Assembly (NCBI GenBank): GCA_945866285.1
Contig: CAMBHC010000036.1
Span: forward strand, 1-13,432
From: Candidatus Sulfopaludibacter sp. SbA3
GTDB taxonomy: Bacteria; Acidobacteriota; Vicinamibacteria; Vicinamibacterales; UBA2999
Direction of reading: 5' to 3'
Length of the DNA stretch: 13,432 nucleotides
The notes under the pieces are model-generated. The model made no database searches and was not told the DNA's origin. It worked only from the letters and a program-made list of their open reading frames with translations. Each line of letters starts with the position of its first letter. Within the stretch, counting starts at the first letter, position 1. Made by a program: the position numbers and the translations under genes. Of this stretch, positions 1-6,654 are shown in pieces.

Positions 1-1681
1 CGAGATACAGCACCGGATCGTCACAGCGAATCGCCGTGCGGAGCAGGCCCGCCGCATCGACGGCGTTGCTCGGGAAGACGATGCGGACGCCCGGGCAGTG
101 CGCGAAGATGCTCACGCCTGACTGGCTATGGTACGGCGCACCGCCGCGCAGGTAACCGCCAATCGGCACGCGCAGCACCATCGGGCACGACCAGTTGTTG
201 CCCGAGCGATACCGCAGCATCGACATCTCGTCCTTGATCTGCATCATGGCGGGCCAGATGTAGTCAAAGAACTGGATCTCGACGACCGGCTTGATGCCGC
301 GGCTGGCCATGCCGACGGCCCGCCCGACGATGTTGGCTTCGGCGAGGGGAGAGTTGAAGACCCGGTCGGCGCCGTGGGCCTTCTGCAGGCCATGGGTGAC
401 TTTAAACACGCCGCCCTTGCCGGGCACCTGCGACAGTGCTTCCGCCTTGCTCGCATCGGCGACGTCTTCGCCGAACACCACAATGCGCGGGTTCTTCGCC
501 ATCTCGTCCTTGAGCGTGCGGTTGATCGCCGCTACCATCGTGTCGGGCTTGCCCTCCGGCAGCGCCGGCGTCTCGAACTGCGCCGACGTGGGATCGACAT
601 CCGGCGAGAACACGAAGTCACCGGCCGTTTCAATTGCCGGCTTGGCCGCCTTCAGCGCGGCCTCGGTCGCCTCGGCGACTTCGCGGTCCACGGACGCGGC
701 CACCTCGTCGAGGTCGGCCTGGGTCGCCAGCTGCTCGCCGATCAGGAACGCGCGCATCTTGGTGAGCGGATCGCGCAGCGCCTCGGCCTTGCGTTCGTCC
801 GGCGTCTTGTAGAGCCGCTCGTCGTCCGACAGCGAGTGCGAGTACGGCCGGATCACCTTGGCATGCACGAACGCGGGCTTGCGCTCGCGCCGCACCCTCG
901 CCACGGCGTCGCCCAGCGTGCGGTAGCTGTCGATGAAGTCGGTGCCATCGCAGCGGAAGACTTCGAGGTTCGGGAACGATTCGACCAGCTTCGAGACATC
1001 GCCGCCGGCGGTCTGCACTTCGACCGGCACCGAAATGGCGTAGCCGTTGTCTTCGACCAGGTAGAGCACCGGCACGTTGCGCGTGCAGGCCGTGTTCAGC
1101 GATTCCCAGAATTCGCCTTCACTCGTCGCGCCCTCGCCGATCGAGACATAGGTCACCTCGTCCGGATGAAACCGCTCCTCGCGGTCGGCGATGGCGCCGA
1201 TGCGTTCGTACAACATGCCAGCTTCGCCGGCGCCGACGGCCTGCAGGCACTGCGTGCCGGTGGGGCTGCCCTGCGATGGGATATTCAGCGCCTTGTGACC
1301 CCAGTGCGACGGCATCTGCCGCCCGCCGGAATTCGGATCGTCTTTCGCGCCGACGGCGCTCAGCAGCATCTCGAGCGGCGTCATGCCGAGCTGCAGGCAG
1401 AGCGCGCGATCGCGATAGTAGGGATAGAACCAGTCGTAGCCGGCGCGCAGGTGCATAGCCGCGGCAGTCAACACGGCTTCGTGTCCGGCGCCACTGATCT
1501 GGAAAAAGATCAGGCTCTGGTTCTTGAGCTGAATCTCCTTGTCGTCGATGCGGCGCGACAGCAGCATCGTGCGGTAGGCCCGCAGCAACTGGTCGCGTGT
1601 GAGACCGCCCCATTGCGCGCCCGTGCCTGCGGTCGCAGCTGTGCGCGCGTCGGGTCTGGATGCCAGCGTCGAAGCCTTCAT
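1..1681 (-). CDS. Fused alpha-beta 2-oxo-acid dehydrogenase E1 component (C-terminus cut by window edge)
   Basis: ThDP-dependent E1 of a 2-oxo-acid dehydrogenase complex, decarboxylating a 2-oxo acid and passing the acyl group to E2 lipoamide in the cytoplasm. The frame from the ATG at 1681-1679 stays open to the edge (560 codons). Residues about 30-330 are an E1-alpha domain: GAGHEA (64-69), YRDRAL (89-94), GRQMPSHW (120-127), the ThDP/Mg motif GEGATSEGEFWE (182-193) through DNGYAIS (211-217), and the HSLSDDERLYKTPDE loop (282-296). Residues about 380-560 are the start of E1-beta: VVFGEDV (401-407), GGVFKVT (423-429), PLAEANIVG (445-453), HSQSGVSIFAHCPG (518-531). Alpha and beta are separate chains in many bacteria; here they are continuous. 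The ThDP motif has GEG where GDG is usual. Homology favours branched-chain or pyruvate substrate; I cannot choose. The ATG is the only start in frame, with no strong ribosome site. Confidence 0.95.
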   Translation of the reverse strand, partial: MKASTLASRPDARTAATAGTGAQWGGLTRDQLLRAYRTMLLSRRIDDKEIQLKNQSLIFFQISGAGHEAVLTAAAMHLRAGYDWFYPYYRDRALCLQLGMTPLEMLLSAVGAKDDPNSGGRQMPSHWGHKALNIPSQGSPTGTQCLQAVGAGEAGMLYERIGAIADREERFHPDEVTYVSIGEGATSEGEFWESLNTACTRNVPVLYLVEDNGYAISVPVEVQTAGGDVSKLVESFPNLEVFRCDGTDFIDSYRTLGDAVARVRRERKPAFVHAKVIRPYSHSLSDDERLYKTPDERKAEALRDPLTKMRAFLIGEQLATQADLDEVAASVDREVAEATEAALKAAKPAIETAGDFVFSPDVDPTSAQFETPALPEGKPDTMVAAINRTLKDEMAKNPRIVVFGEDVADASKAEALSQVPGKGGVFKVTHGLQKAHGADRVFNSPLAEANIVGRAVGMASRGIKPVVEIQFFDYIWPAMMQIKDEMSMLRYRSGNNWSCPMVLRVPIGGYLRGGAPYHSQSGVSIFAHCPGVRIVFPSNAVDAAGLLRTAIRCDDPVLYL

Positions 1682-1690
1682 GTCACCAAA

Positions 1691-1699
1691 ATTATAACA
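1691..1699 (-). promoter_or_regulatory. Extended -10 promoter for the E1 gene
   Basis: On the minus strand the sequence reads TGT followed by a perfect TATAAT (hexamer 1696-1691), which is the extended -10 form TGnTATAAT. No good -35 lies 16-18 bases upstream, as expected for this class. Transcription would start near 1684, only about 3-4 bases before the ATG at 1681, so the mRNA should be nearly leaderless. That fits the lack of a clear ribosome binding site. Confidence 0.6.
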
Positions 1700-1709
1700 C
1701 CCGAGTGGA

Positions 1710-1718
1710 TGCTATAAT
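1710..1718 (+). promoter_or_regulatory. Extended -10 promoter for the cupin/mini-LemA pair
   Basis: The plus strand reads TGC then TATAAT (1713-1718), again an extended -10 promoter without a recognisable -35. The predicted start near 1725 gives a leader of about 19 bases before the ATG at 1744. The hexamer is 16 bases from the oppositely oriented TATAAT of the E1 promoter, so polymerases on the two promoters would compete for the same DNA. Confidence 0.6.
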
Positions 1719-1743
1719 CTGCGCGAACCGACACCTTATCCTT

Positions 1744-2112
1744 ATGCCTTCACCATCAGTACGCCTCTATCGCTGGGACGAAATCGCACTCGACAAAGTC
1801 ACCGAGATGATCTCCCGCAAGGTCATCACCGGCGAGCGCGAGATGGTCACCCAGATCTACCTCAAGCGTGGCGCCCTGGTGCCCATGCACTCCCATGAAA
1901 GCGAGCAAATGACCTACGTACTGCAGGGCGGCCTGCGGTTCGTCATCAACGGCGAGGAAATCATCGTCCGCGAGGGCGAGGTGCTGCACATCCCGTCATG
2001 GATTCCGCACCAGGCTGAAGCCATCGACGACACCTTCGAGATGGACATCTTCAGCCCCATCCGGCAGGACTGGTTGGACGGCACCGACACTTACTTCCAC
2101 GACAAGAAATGA
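1744..2112 (+). CDS. Small single-domain cupin protein
   Basis: A 122-residue cupin_2-type beta-barrel, probably metal-binding. The first motif is G43 x5 H49 x H51 x3 Q55 x6 G62, and the second gives P84 and H89 (PSWIPH). The usual Glu of the first motif is Gln at position 55, a variation also known in the uronate-processing cupin KdgF. The substrate cannot be read from sequence; small cupins of this size include isomerases, lyases and sensors. The ATG at 1744 is preferred to an upstream in-frame ATG at 1660, because that one lies before the -10 element and would add residues unlike a cupin. There is no Shine-Dalgarno sequence. The mini-LemA gene follows after 16 bases, so the two are probably cotranscribed. 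The stop is TGA. Confidence 0.9.
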   Translation: MPSPSVRLYRWDEIALDKVTEMISRKVITGEREMVTQIYLKRGALVPMHSHESEQMTYVLQGGLRFVINGEEIIVREGEVLHIPSWIPHQAEAIDDTFEMDIFSPIRQDWLDGTDTYFHDKK

Positions 2113-2128
2113 CAAGAATTCACGAACC

Positions 2129-2395
2129 GTGAACGTTCTCTTCACGGTCGTCGTCCTCGCCGGCGTGGGCATGTGGGCGCTCGCAAGCTATACCCGCCTG
2201 CACCGCCTGCGCGGGCAAATCTTTAGCGAGTGGAAAGCGTTGGACGCCCGTGAGAAAGCGGGCCAGGGCACCGACGGCACGCGCTACAACCAACTGGCCA
2301 CGGCTTACAACGCCGCCCTCGCGGCGTTTCCCCAGAACATCATCGCCGGCCTGGCCGGCTTCCACCCCGCCCAGATGTTCGTCAGCAATCAGTAG
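2129..2395 (+). CDS. Mini-LemA: short LemA-like membrane protein lacking the central helices
   Basis: An 88-residue protein from a GTG start (the only start fitting the frame after the cupin stop). Residues 2-20 form one hydrophobic membrane segment. Residues 21-42 (YTRLHRLRGQIFSEW, then KALDARE) resemble the first helix of LemA proteins. After a short Gly-rich linker (45-50), residues 52-84 match the LemA C-terminal signature: RYN..A.AYN, FP (67-68), N70, IAGLAGF (72-78), P80 and F84. LemA proteins are usually around 180-200 residues; here roughly 100 residues of middle helices are missing without loss of either end. LemA function is poorly understood (membrane-associated helical bundle). 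The intact frame and clean stop argue against simple decay. It ends at a hairpin shared with the convergent rhomboid gene. Confidence 0.75.
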   Translation: MNVLFTVVVLAGVGMWALASYTRLHRLRGQIFSEWKALDAREKAGQGTDGTRYNQLATAYNAALAAFPQNIIAGLAGFHPAQMFVSNQ

Positions 2396-2417
2396 AGGCG
2401 GGTCTTCAGACCCGCCT
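2396..2417. terminator. Perfect 9-bp hairpin between convergent genes (no U-tract)
   Basis: Arms 2396-2404 and 2409-2417 are perfectly complementary (AGGCGGGTC with GACCCGCCT) around a four-base loop. The hairpin begins right after the mini-LemA stop and lies 5 bases from the outer stop of the rhomboid frame at 2423. Neither strand has a T-run after it, so it is not a classical intrinsic terminator. It may be a bidirectional transcript end or a copy of a dispersed palindrome. Confidence 0.5.
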
Positions 2418-2422
2418 GCTCG

Positions 2423-3178
2423 CTAGTGGATGTGCTTCTTCCAGTCGCTCTTCCAGTCGTCGTCTGAGCGGCCGCCGGAGTAGACGTCGAACTTGCTGCG
2501 CGCCCGGCCCATCTTCCAGCGCAGCCAGCGGTACTTCAGTTCATCCATCGGCCGCGCCCGCAGGCCCTTCAACTACAGGTAGCCGACCACCAGGCCGCCG
2601 AGGTGCGCGATGTGCGCGATGCCACCACCCGGTCCGCTGAGCGCAGAGAAGAACGCGATCGCGCCGACGATCATGACGAAGTACTTCGCTGGAATCGGAA
2701 AGATGAAATACAGGTAGATCGGCCGGTTCGGAAAATACATCCCGTAACCAAGCAACAGGCCGTAGATGGCGCCCGAGGCGCCGACCGTCACCGAGTAGTA
2801 GAGGCCGTCAATGAACGGCGCAAGCAGCAGCGTGGTGGCCGCCGCGCCGACCCCGGTGATCACGTAGTACTTGGTGAAGAAGCGCGTGCCCCATGTGCGC
2901 TCGAGCTCGGTGCCGAACATCCACAGCGACAGCATATTGATCAGGACATGCCCCACCCCGCTGGTGCTGTGGAGAAACATGTAGGTGATCGGCTGCCAGA
3001 GGGCGAAATCCTCGAACACCGCGCGTGGTTCGAGACCCAGCCGCAGCGTCATGGTCGGCACGATCAGGTTGAGCACGAACATCACCACGTTGATGATGAC
3101 CAGCAGCTTGACCGCCGGCGTCATGCCGCCGGGACCGAAGGAATACGAGGCGCCTGAAGAGGAAGGATAACGGGCCAT
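2423..3178 (-). CDS. Rhomboid intramembrane serine protease interrupted by an in-frame TAG
   Basis: Cleaves membrane proteins within the bilayer. From the ATG at 3178 (ribosome site AGGA at 3187-3184, spacing 5) the frame encodes the whole six-helix rhomboid core: HVLIN (77-81), nucleophile S135 in GASG (133-136), and catalytic His in AHIAHLGG, most likely H192. After GYL (199-201) there is a TAG at 2575-2573. The same frame then continues for 49 codons to a second TAG at 2425-2423. That extension is rich in Trp, Arg and Lys (RWLRWKMGRARSKF, then VYSGGR and DDWKSDW) and looks like the cytosolic tail found on many bacterial rhomboids. The 201-residue product could still be active without its tail. 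I annotate the full 251-codon frame because the tail looks coding and the terminator-like hairpin follows the outer stop. The gene begins 18 bases after the MFS gene, probably in one operon. Confidence 0.85.
2573..2575 (-). other. In-frame amber codon inside the rhomboid gene
   Basis: A TAG sits between the last core residue (GYL) and the tail (LKGLR). A single change of the third base to T or C would give Tyr. It may be a real nonsense mutation, a read or assembly error, or a readthrough site. TAG terminates most other genes here, so genome-wide reassignment is unlikely. Confidence 0.8.
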
Positions 3179-3196
3179 GCGCGTCCTCGAATCGTA

Positions 3197-4396
3197 CTAC
3201 GGGAGTGCCTCGGCCGGCGTTTCCGTCTCGCTGCGGCCGGCGCCGGTCTTCGGCAGCCCGGCCGCCAGCGCGGCCGCCAGCAGCGGCACGAACGCCACGA
3301 CTGCCAGCGTTGGCCGGATCCCAAAACGATCCGCGCCCATGCCGACCAGCGGCACGGTCAAGCTGCCCACGCCCCAGGCAAATCCCATCATCAGCGACGA
3401 CACGGTCGCGGCGCCACCTTTGACGAAGGTCTGCGCGAACGTGATGCTGATGGGCAATGTCGATTGCAGCAAGAGCCCGCCGATCGCCAGCATGGCCGTG
3501 AACCCCAGCGGCGGCAAGTGCGGCGCCAGCGCCATGAACGGCACCGCCGCAACGAGCGACCACACGATCACGCGGCGCGGGCCAAGGCGATCCGCCAGCG
3601 GACCACCGACGAAGCCGCCAATGCCGCTGGCAAACAGATACAGCGACACGGCGCCGCTCGCCTCTGCGATCGTGTAACCCTGTTGGGTCAGCAGCGTCGG
3701 CGTGAACGTCATGAAGCCGTACGTGGTGGCCGTGCGCAGTACGATCGTGAAGTAGAGCAGCGACAACGGTACCGCCGCCGGACGCAGCGTCGTCCACGTC
3801 GACCGTTCGTGGGCGGGCGGCAAGGTCATGGGCGGCACCTGCCGCAGGGTCCACGACAATGCGATCAATCCGGGGATCATGATCACCGGCGACCAGCGCA
3901 GGCCAGCGTAGGCGATGAACGGCGCGAACAGGATCGGCGCAGCCGCGAAGCCCAGCGAGCCTCCCGACAAGTGCGCCGACATCGCCAGGCCCTTGCGATG
4001 ATCGGCGAGACGGAACACCAGAGCCGCCGCAGCGGGGTGAAAGGCCGCGCCACCGAGGCCGCCCGTCACCAAAATGATGCCCAGCATGAGCGGCGACGTC
4101 GCCAGGCCAACGAAACTGAGGGCGACGACGGCGAGCAGCGGTCCCGCCATCACCAGCAGGCGCGGACGCCACCGATCAGCCAGCGCGCCAAACGCCAGTT
4201 GCGACACCGAGCCCGCCAGCTGGAAACACATGGCCAGGATTCCGGCGCTCGCCAACGACAGGTTCAAGTGAGGGATCAGCAATGGCAAGAGCGGTGCGTA
4301 GATGTTGGTATAGGCGTCAACGACGACGTGGGTGGAGGCGATCTTCCAGATGGACGGGTGCAGGCCGAGCCAGCCGCGGTCGTTCACGTCGCTCAC
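3197..4396 (-). CDS. MFS transporter, fosmidomycin-resistance (FSR)-like exporter
   Basis: A 399-residue major facilitator superfamily permease with about twelve hydrophobic helices. The N-terminal stretch THVVVDAYTNIYAPLLPLL (22-40) followed by FQLAGSVSQLAFG (58-70) is typical of the Fsr-type drug exporters. The loop 2-3 motif appears as GALADRWRPR (70-79) and again in the second half as GGPLADRLGPRR, showing the internal duplication. The substrate is unknown; exporters of this group handle fosmidomycin and other small molecules. The GTG start at 4396-4394 overlaps the murJ TGA and has AGGA seven bases upstream; a second in-frame GTG at 4387 is possible. The overlap suggests translational coupling to murJ, and the rhomboid gene follows after 18 bases. 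The stop is TAG. Confidence 0.88.
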   Translation of the reverse strand: MSDVNDRGWLGLHPSIWKIASTHVVVDAYTNIYAPLLPLLIPHLNLSLASAGILAMCFQLAGSVSQLAFGALADRWRPRLLVMAGPLLAVVALSFVGLATSPLMLGIILVTGGLGGAAFHPAAAALVFRLADHRKGLAMSAHLSGGSLGFAAAPILFAPFIAYAGLRWSPVIMIPGLIALSWTLRQVPPMTLPPAHERSTWTTLRPAAVPLSLLYFTIVLRTATTYGFMTFTPTLLTQQGYTIAEASGAVSLYLFASGIGGFVGGPLADRLGPRRVIVWSLVAAVPFMALAPHLPPLGFTAMLAIGGLLLQSTLPISITFAQTFVKGGAATVSSLMMGFAWGVGSLTVPLVGMGADRFGIRPTLAVVAFVPLLAAALAAGLPKTGAGRSETETPAEALP

Positions 4397-5985
4397 TTCA
4401 CCATCCTGCGGAACCGTCCCAGCACCAGGTCCCGGGCCTCGCCGAATTCCGGAATACGCAAGAGCTGTGCGGCGAGGGCCAGGGTCAGCACCGCCGCGCC
4501 GATGCTCAGCGTCAGCCGGGTCACTTGCAGCACCAACGCCGGGCCTGGCAGCCACGTCACCAGCAACGCGTTGGCGCCCCAGGCCGCGACGGCCATCGCT
4601 GCCGTGGCGACGGCGATCCGGACCAGCGAGCGGGCGATGCGGGCGCCGTCGATGCCGTTCAACTCGCGCCGCATCAGCCACAACTGCACGCTGGCGTTCA
4701 GGATGGCGGTGATCGAAGTGCCAAGCGCGAGGCCGCGAAAGCCCATGAGGCCGACCAGCCACCAGTTGAGGGCGACGTTCACCACGACCGAAGCCATGCT
4801 GACCATCACCGGAATCCGGCTCTTGTGCAGCGAGTAGAAGGTGGGCGAGACAATCCGCACCACCGAGTAGCCCACGAGCCCCAGCGCATAGAACTGCAGG
4901 GCCGCGGCGGTCGCCATCGTGTCGGCGGCCGTGAACCGGCCGCGTTCGAAGATCACCGCGACGATCGGTTGCGCCAGGACCATCAGGCCGAGTGTTGCCG
5001 GCACATTCAGCAACAGCATCAACGTGATCGCGCCCGCCAGCGTCGAGCGGATGCGATCGAAATTGCCGTCGGCCACCAGCCGCGACACGGCGGGCGTGGA
5101 CGCGGCCGCGATCGAGACGCCAAACAGGCCGATCGGCAGGTACATCAACCGGAACGCGAGATCCAGGTAGGTCACCGCCCCGGTGCCGGCGCTGGTCGCC
5201 AGCATGGTGTTGACGAACACGTTGATCTGCGTCGTCGCCATGCCGATGGTGCCCGGTCCCATCAGCAGCAACACGCGATGCAGGCCCTCGTCGCGGAAGT
5301 CGATGGTCGGACGATAGCGGAAGCCCTCTTTGCGAAGCGGCGGCCATTGGATGACGAGCTGGCCGACTCCGCCCACCAGGGTCGCGATCGCGACGAGGCT
5401 GATCGGTGCCAGGCCCAGGCTCGGCGCCAGGGGGATGAATACCACCGAGATGGCGATCACCGCGACGTTGAACATCGCCGGCGACAGCGCCGGGACGAAG
5501 AAGTGTCCCAGCGAGTTCAGCATGCCCATCAATGCGGCCGCCAACGCCGCCATGGTCAGGAACGGCAGCATGAGGCGCGTCAGGTGAACGGTCAGCTCGA
5601 CCTGGCCGGGCACGGTGCTGAACTCCGGCGCGAAAGTGCGCACCAGCGGCTCGGCATAGACGATGCCGGCAATCACCAGGACACCGGTCACCAGGATCAG
5701 CGCGTTGATGACCGAGTTGGCGAGTGTCCAGGCGCGTTCACGGCCGTGCAGCGTCAGCTGCCTGGTAAACGTCGGCACAAACGCCGCGCTCATCGCGCCT
5801 TCAGCGAAGAGGTCACGCACGAGGTTGGGAATGCGCCCTGCGACGCGGAACGCGTCGGCCGTGGCTCCGGCGCCGAAGTAATAGGAGAGGACCTGATCCC
5901 GAACCAGCCCGAGAATACGGCTCGTGATGGTGGCCAGCCCGAAGACCCCGGCGGACCGGGCCAGGCGTGGTGAGGAATCTGGCAT
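4393..5985 (-). CDS. murJ: Lipid II flippase MurJ
   Basis: A 530-residue MOP-superfamily flippase that moves the peptidoglycan precursor lipid II across the inner membrane. Residues required in E. coli MurJ are in place with an offset of five: S22, R23 and R29 in TSRILGLVRD (21-30), D44 in GAGATADAF (38-46), R57 and E62 in NLVRDLFAEG (54-63). The rest is a series of about fourteen hydrophobic helices, and the length is normal for the family. The ATG at 5985 is preferred over a TTG one codon upstream; no ribosome site is visible. An intrinsic terminator ends about 20 bases upstream, which is odd for a gene with no obvious promoter in between. The 3' end overlaps the MFS start by four bases. 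Confidence 0.97.
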   Translation of the reverse strand: MPDSSPRLARSAGVFGLATITSRILGLVRDQVLSYYFGAGATADAFRVAGRIPNLVRDLFAEGAMSAAFVPTFTRQLTLHGRERAWTLANSVINALILVTGVLVIAGIVYAEPLVRTFAPEFSTVPGQVELTVHLTRLMLPFLTMAALAAALMGMLNSLGHFFVPALSPAMFNVAVIAISVVFIPLAPSLGLAPISLVAIATLVGGVGQLVIQWPPLRKEGFRYRPTIDFRDEGLHRVLLLMGPGTIGMATTQINVFVNTMLATSAGTGAVTYLDLAFRLMYLPIGLFGVSIAAASTPAVSRLVADGNFDRIRSTLAGAITLMLLLNVPATLGLMVLAQPIVAVIFERGRFTAADTMATAAALQFYALGLVGYSVVRIVSPTFYSLHKSRIPVMVSMASVVVNVALNWWLVGLMGFRGLALGTSITAILNASVQLWLMRRELNGIDGARIARSLVRIAVATAAMAVAAWGANALLVTWLPGPALVLQVTRLTLSIGAAVLTLALAAQLLRIPEFGEARDLVLGRFRRMVK

Positions 5986-6146
5986 CAATCAGCGCAAGCG
6001 TAGCAGAAAAAAAGTAGGGCCCCATGCCGTTCGGCTGGAGCCCTGAGGAGGATGGTGAGAGGCTGACTAGGCCTTTCACATGTACAGACGGCCCACCCGG
6101 TGAAAAGGTTTGCCCCCTCACCCCACTATTTGCTCGGTTGTCGTGA
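5986..6146 (-). promoter_or_regulatory. 161-base murJ leader with competing hairpins
   Basis: The noncoding stretch between yqeY and murJ contains the intrinsic terminator (6044-6007) plus upstream segments that can pair in two exclusive ways. Arms 6100-6108 and 6072-6079 (one bulge) form one stem. The same 6071-6079 segment can instead pair with 6055-6063 (GTGA..GGC with GCC..TCAC). A purine-rich run near 6115-6123 could also pair with CCTCCTC just before the terminator. This resembles an attenuator, but no known riboswitch class is recognised and no clear promoter is visible. Confidence 0.35.
6007..6044 (-). terminator. Intrinsic terminator between yqeY and murJ
   Basis: On the minus strand AGGGCTCC (6044-6037) pairs with GGGGCCCT (6023-6016), eight pairs including one G-U. 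An inner GCC/GGC stem caps the loop, and a run of seven T (6013-6007) follows two bases later. It is the strongest terminator in the window. It would end the yqeY transcript, or regulate murJ if murJ is transcribed through it. Confidence 0.8.
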
Positions 6147-6593
6147 CTAACCGAGGGACCGCCGGACTTCTTCGTTCACTTTCTTGCCATCGACGGTCTT
6201 GCCGGCGAGGGCGGCAATGGCCGCTTTCATTACCTTCCCCATGTCCTTGGCCGTGGTCGCGCCGGTTTCCGTAACCGCCGCCTTCACCGCTGCCGCAATT
6301 TCTTCATCACTGGCTGAGGCCGGCAGGAACGCGTCGAGGATGACGATCTCCGCCTGTTCCTTGTCGGCCAGGTCCACGCGTCCGCCCTTGGTGAACTGCT
6401 CGATCGAGTCGCGGCGCTGTTTCACCAGCATCGCGACCACCTGCAGCTCTTCAGCTGCTTCGAGGGCACGACCCTTCTCGATGCTCTTGTTGGTCAGCGC
6501 GCTCTTGAGCATGCGCAGCGCCGTCAGCCGCGTGGCGTCCTTCGCCTTCATGGCGGTCACGATGACGGCGGTGAGTGATTGCTCTAACGACAT
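6147..6593 (-). CDS. yqeY: GatB/YqeY-family protein
   Basis: A 148-residue helical protein of the YqeY family, the domain also found at the end of GatB in the tRNA-dependent amidotransferase. Its role as a stand-alone protein is not settled. Family features visible are ALRMLKSA (25-32), VKQRRDSIEQF (57-67), GRVDLADKEQAEI (71-83) with ILDAFLP (85-91), and KDMGKVM (116-122). The length matches the usual 147-150. The ATG at 6593 is chosen over an in-frame start 33 bases upstream because the extra residues are not part of the family and a purine-rich AGGAAGAG lies in front of this ATG. It follows the GNAT gene by 61 bases. The stop is TAG. Confidence 0.93.
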   Translation of the reverse strand: MSLEQSLTAVIVTAMKAKDATRLTALRMLKSALTNKSIEKGRALEAAEELQVVAMLVKQRRDSIEQFTKGGRVDLADKEQAEIVILDAFLPASASDEEIAAAVKAAVTETGATTAKDMGKVMKAAIAALAGKTVDGKKVNEEVRRSLG

Positions 6594-6626
6594 GAGGTTC
6601 TCTTCCTGGGCTTGATAACTTGACAC

Positions 6627-6648
6627 TTCAACTCTTCAACTTTCAACT
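6627..6648. repeat. Three direct TTCAACT heptamers
   Basis: TTCAACT occurs at 6627, 6635 and 6642 on the plus strand, seven or eight bases apart, in the spacer between the GNAT and yqeY genes. The tract is AT-richer than its surroundings. Whether it is a binding site or a dispersed intergenic repeat cannot be told from one copy. Confidence 0.5.
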
Positions 6649-6654
6649 CGCCGC

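Noticed and set aside
128..1717. 529-codon open frame on the plus strand
   Set aside because: It lies antisense to the E1 gene, whose motifs are unmistakable. Its translation is Arg/His/Ala-rich without domain features, as expected for the complement of a high-GC gene.
2573..2575. TAG as a pyrrolysine or reassigned codon
   Set aside because: Nine genes in the window terminate at TAG with sensible C-termini, and no suppressor tRNA or Pyl gene is visible, so genome-wide recoding is not supported. Local readthrough remains open.
2808..4172. 454-codon open frame on the minus strand
   Set aside because: Out-of-frame shadow across the MFS and rhomboid genes, lacking helices or motifs of its own.
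3464..4837. 457-codon open frame on the plus strand
   Set aside because: Antisense to the MFS and murJ genes and of the same low-complexity type.
4282..5973. 563-codon open frame on the plus strand
   Set aside because: Antisense to murJ; the product is a low-complexity Arg/His/Gln-rich sequence with no motif.
5813..6121. 102-codon minus-strand frame through the murJ leader, possible leader peptide
   Set aside because: It starts at a GTG, runs through the terminator and into murJ in another frame, and shows no family resemblance or ribosome site.
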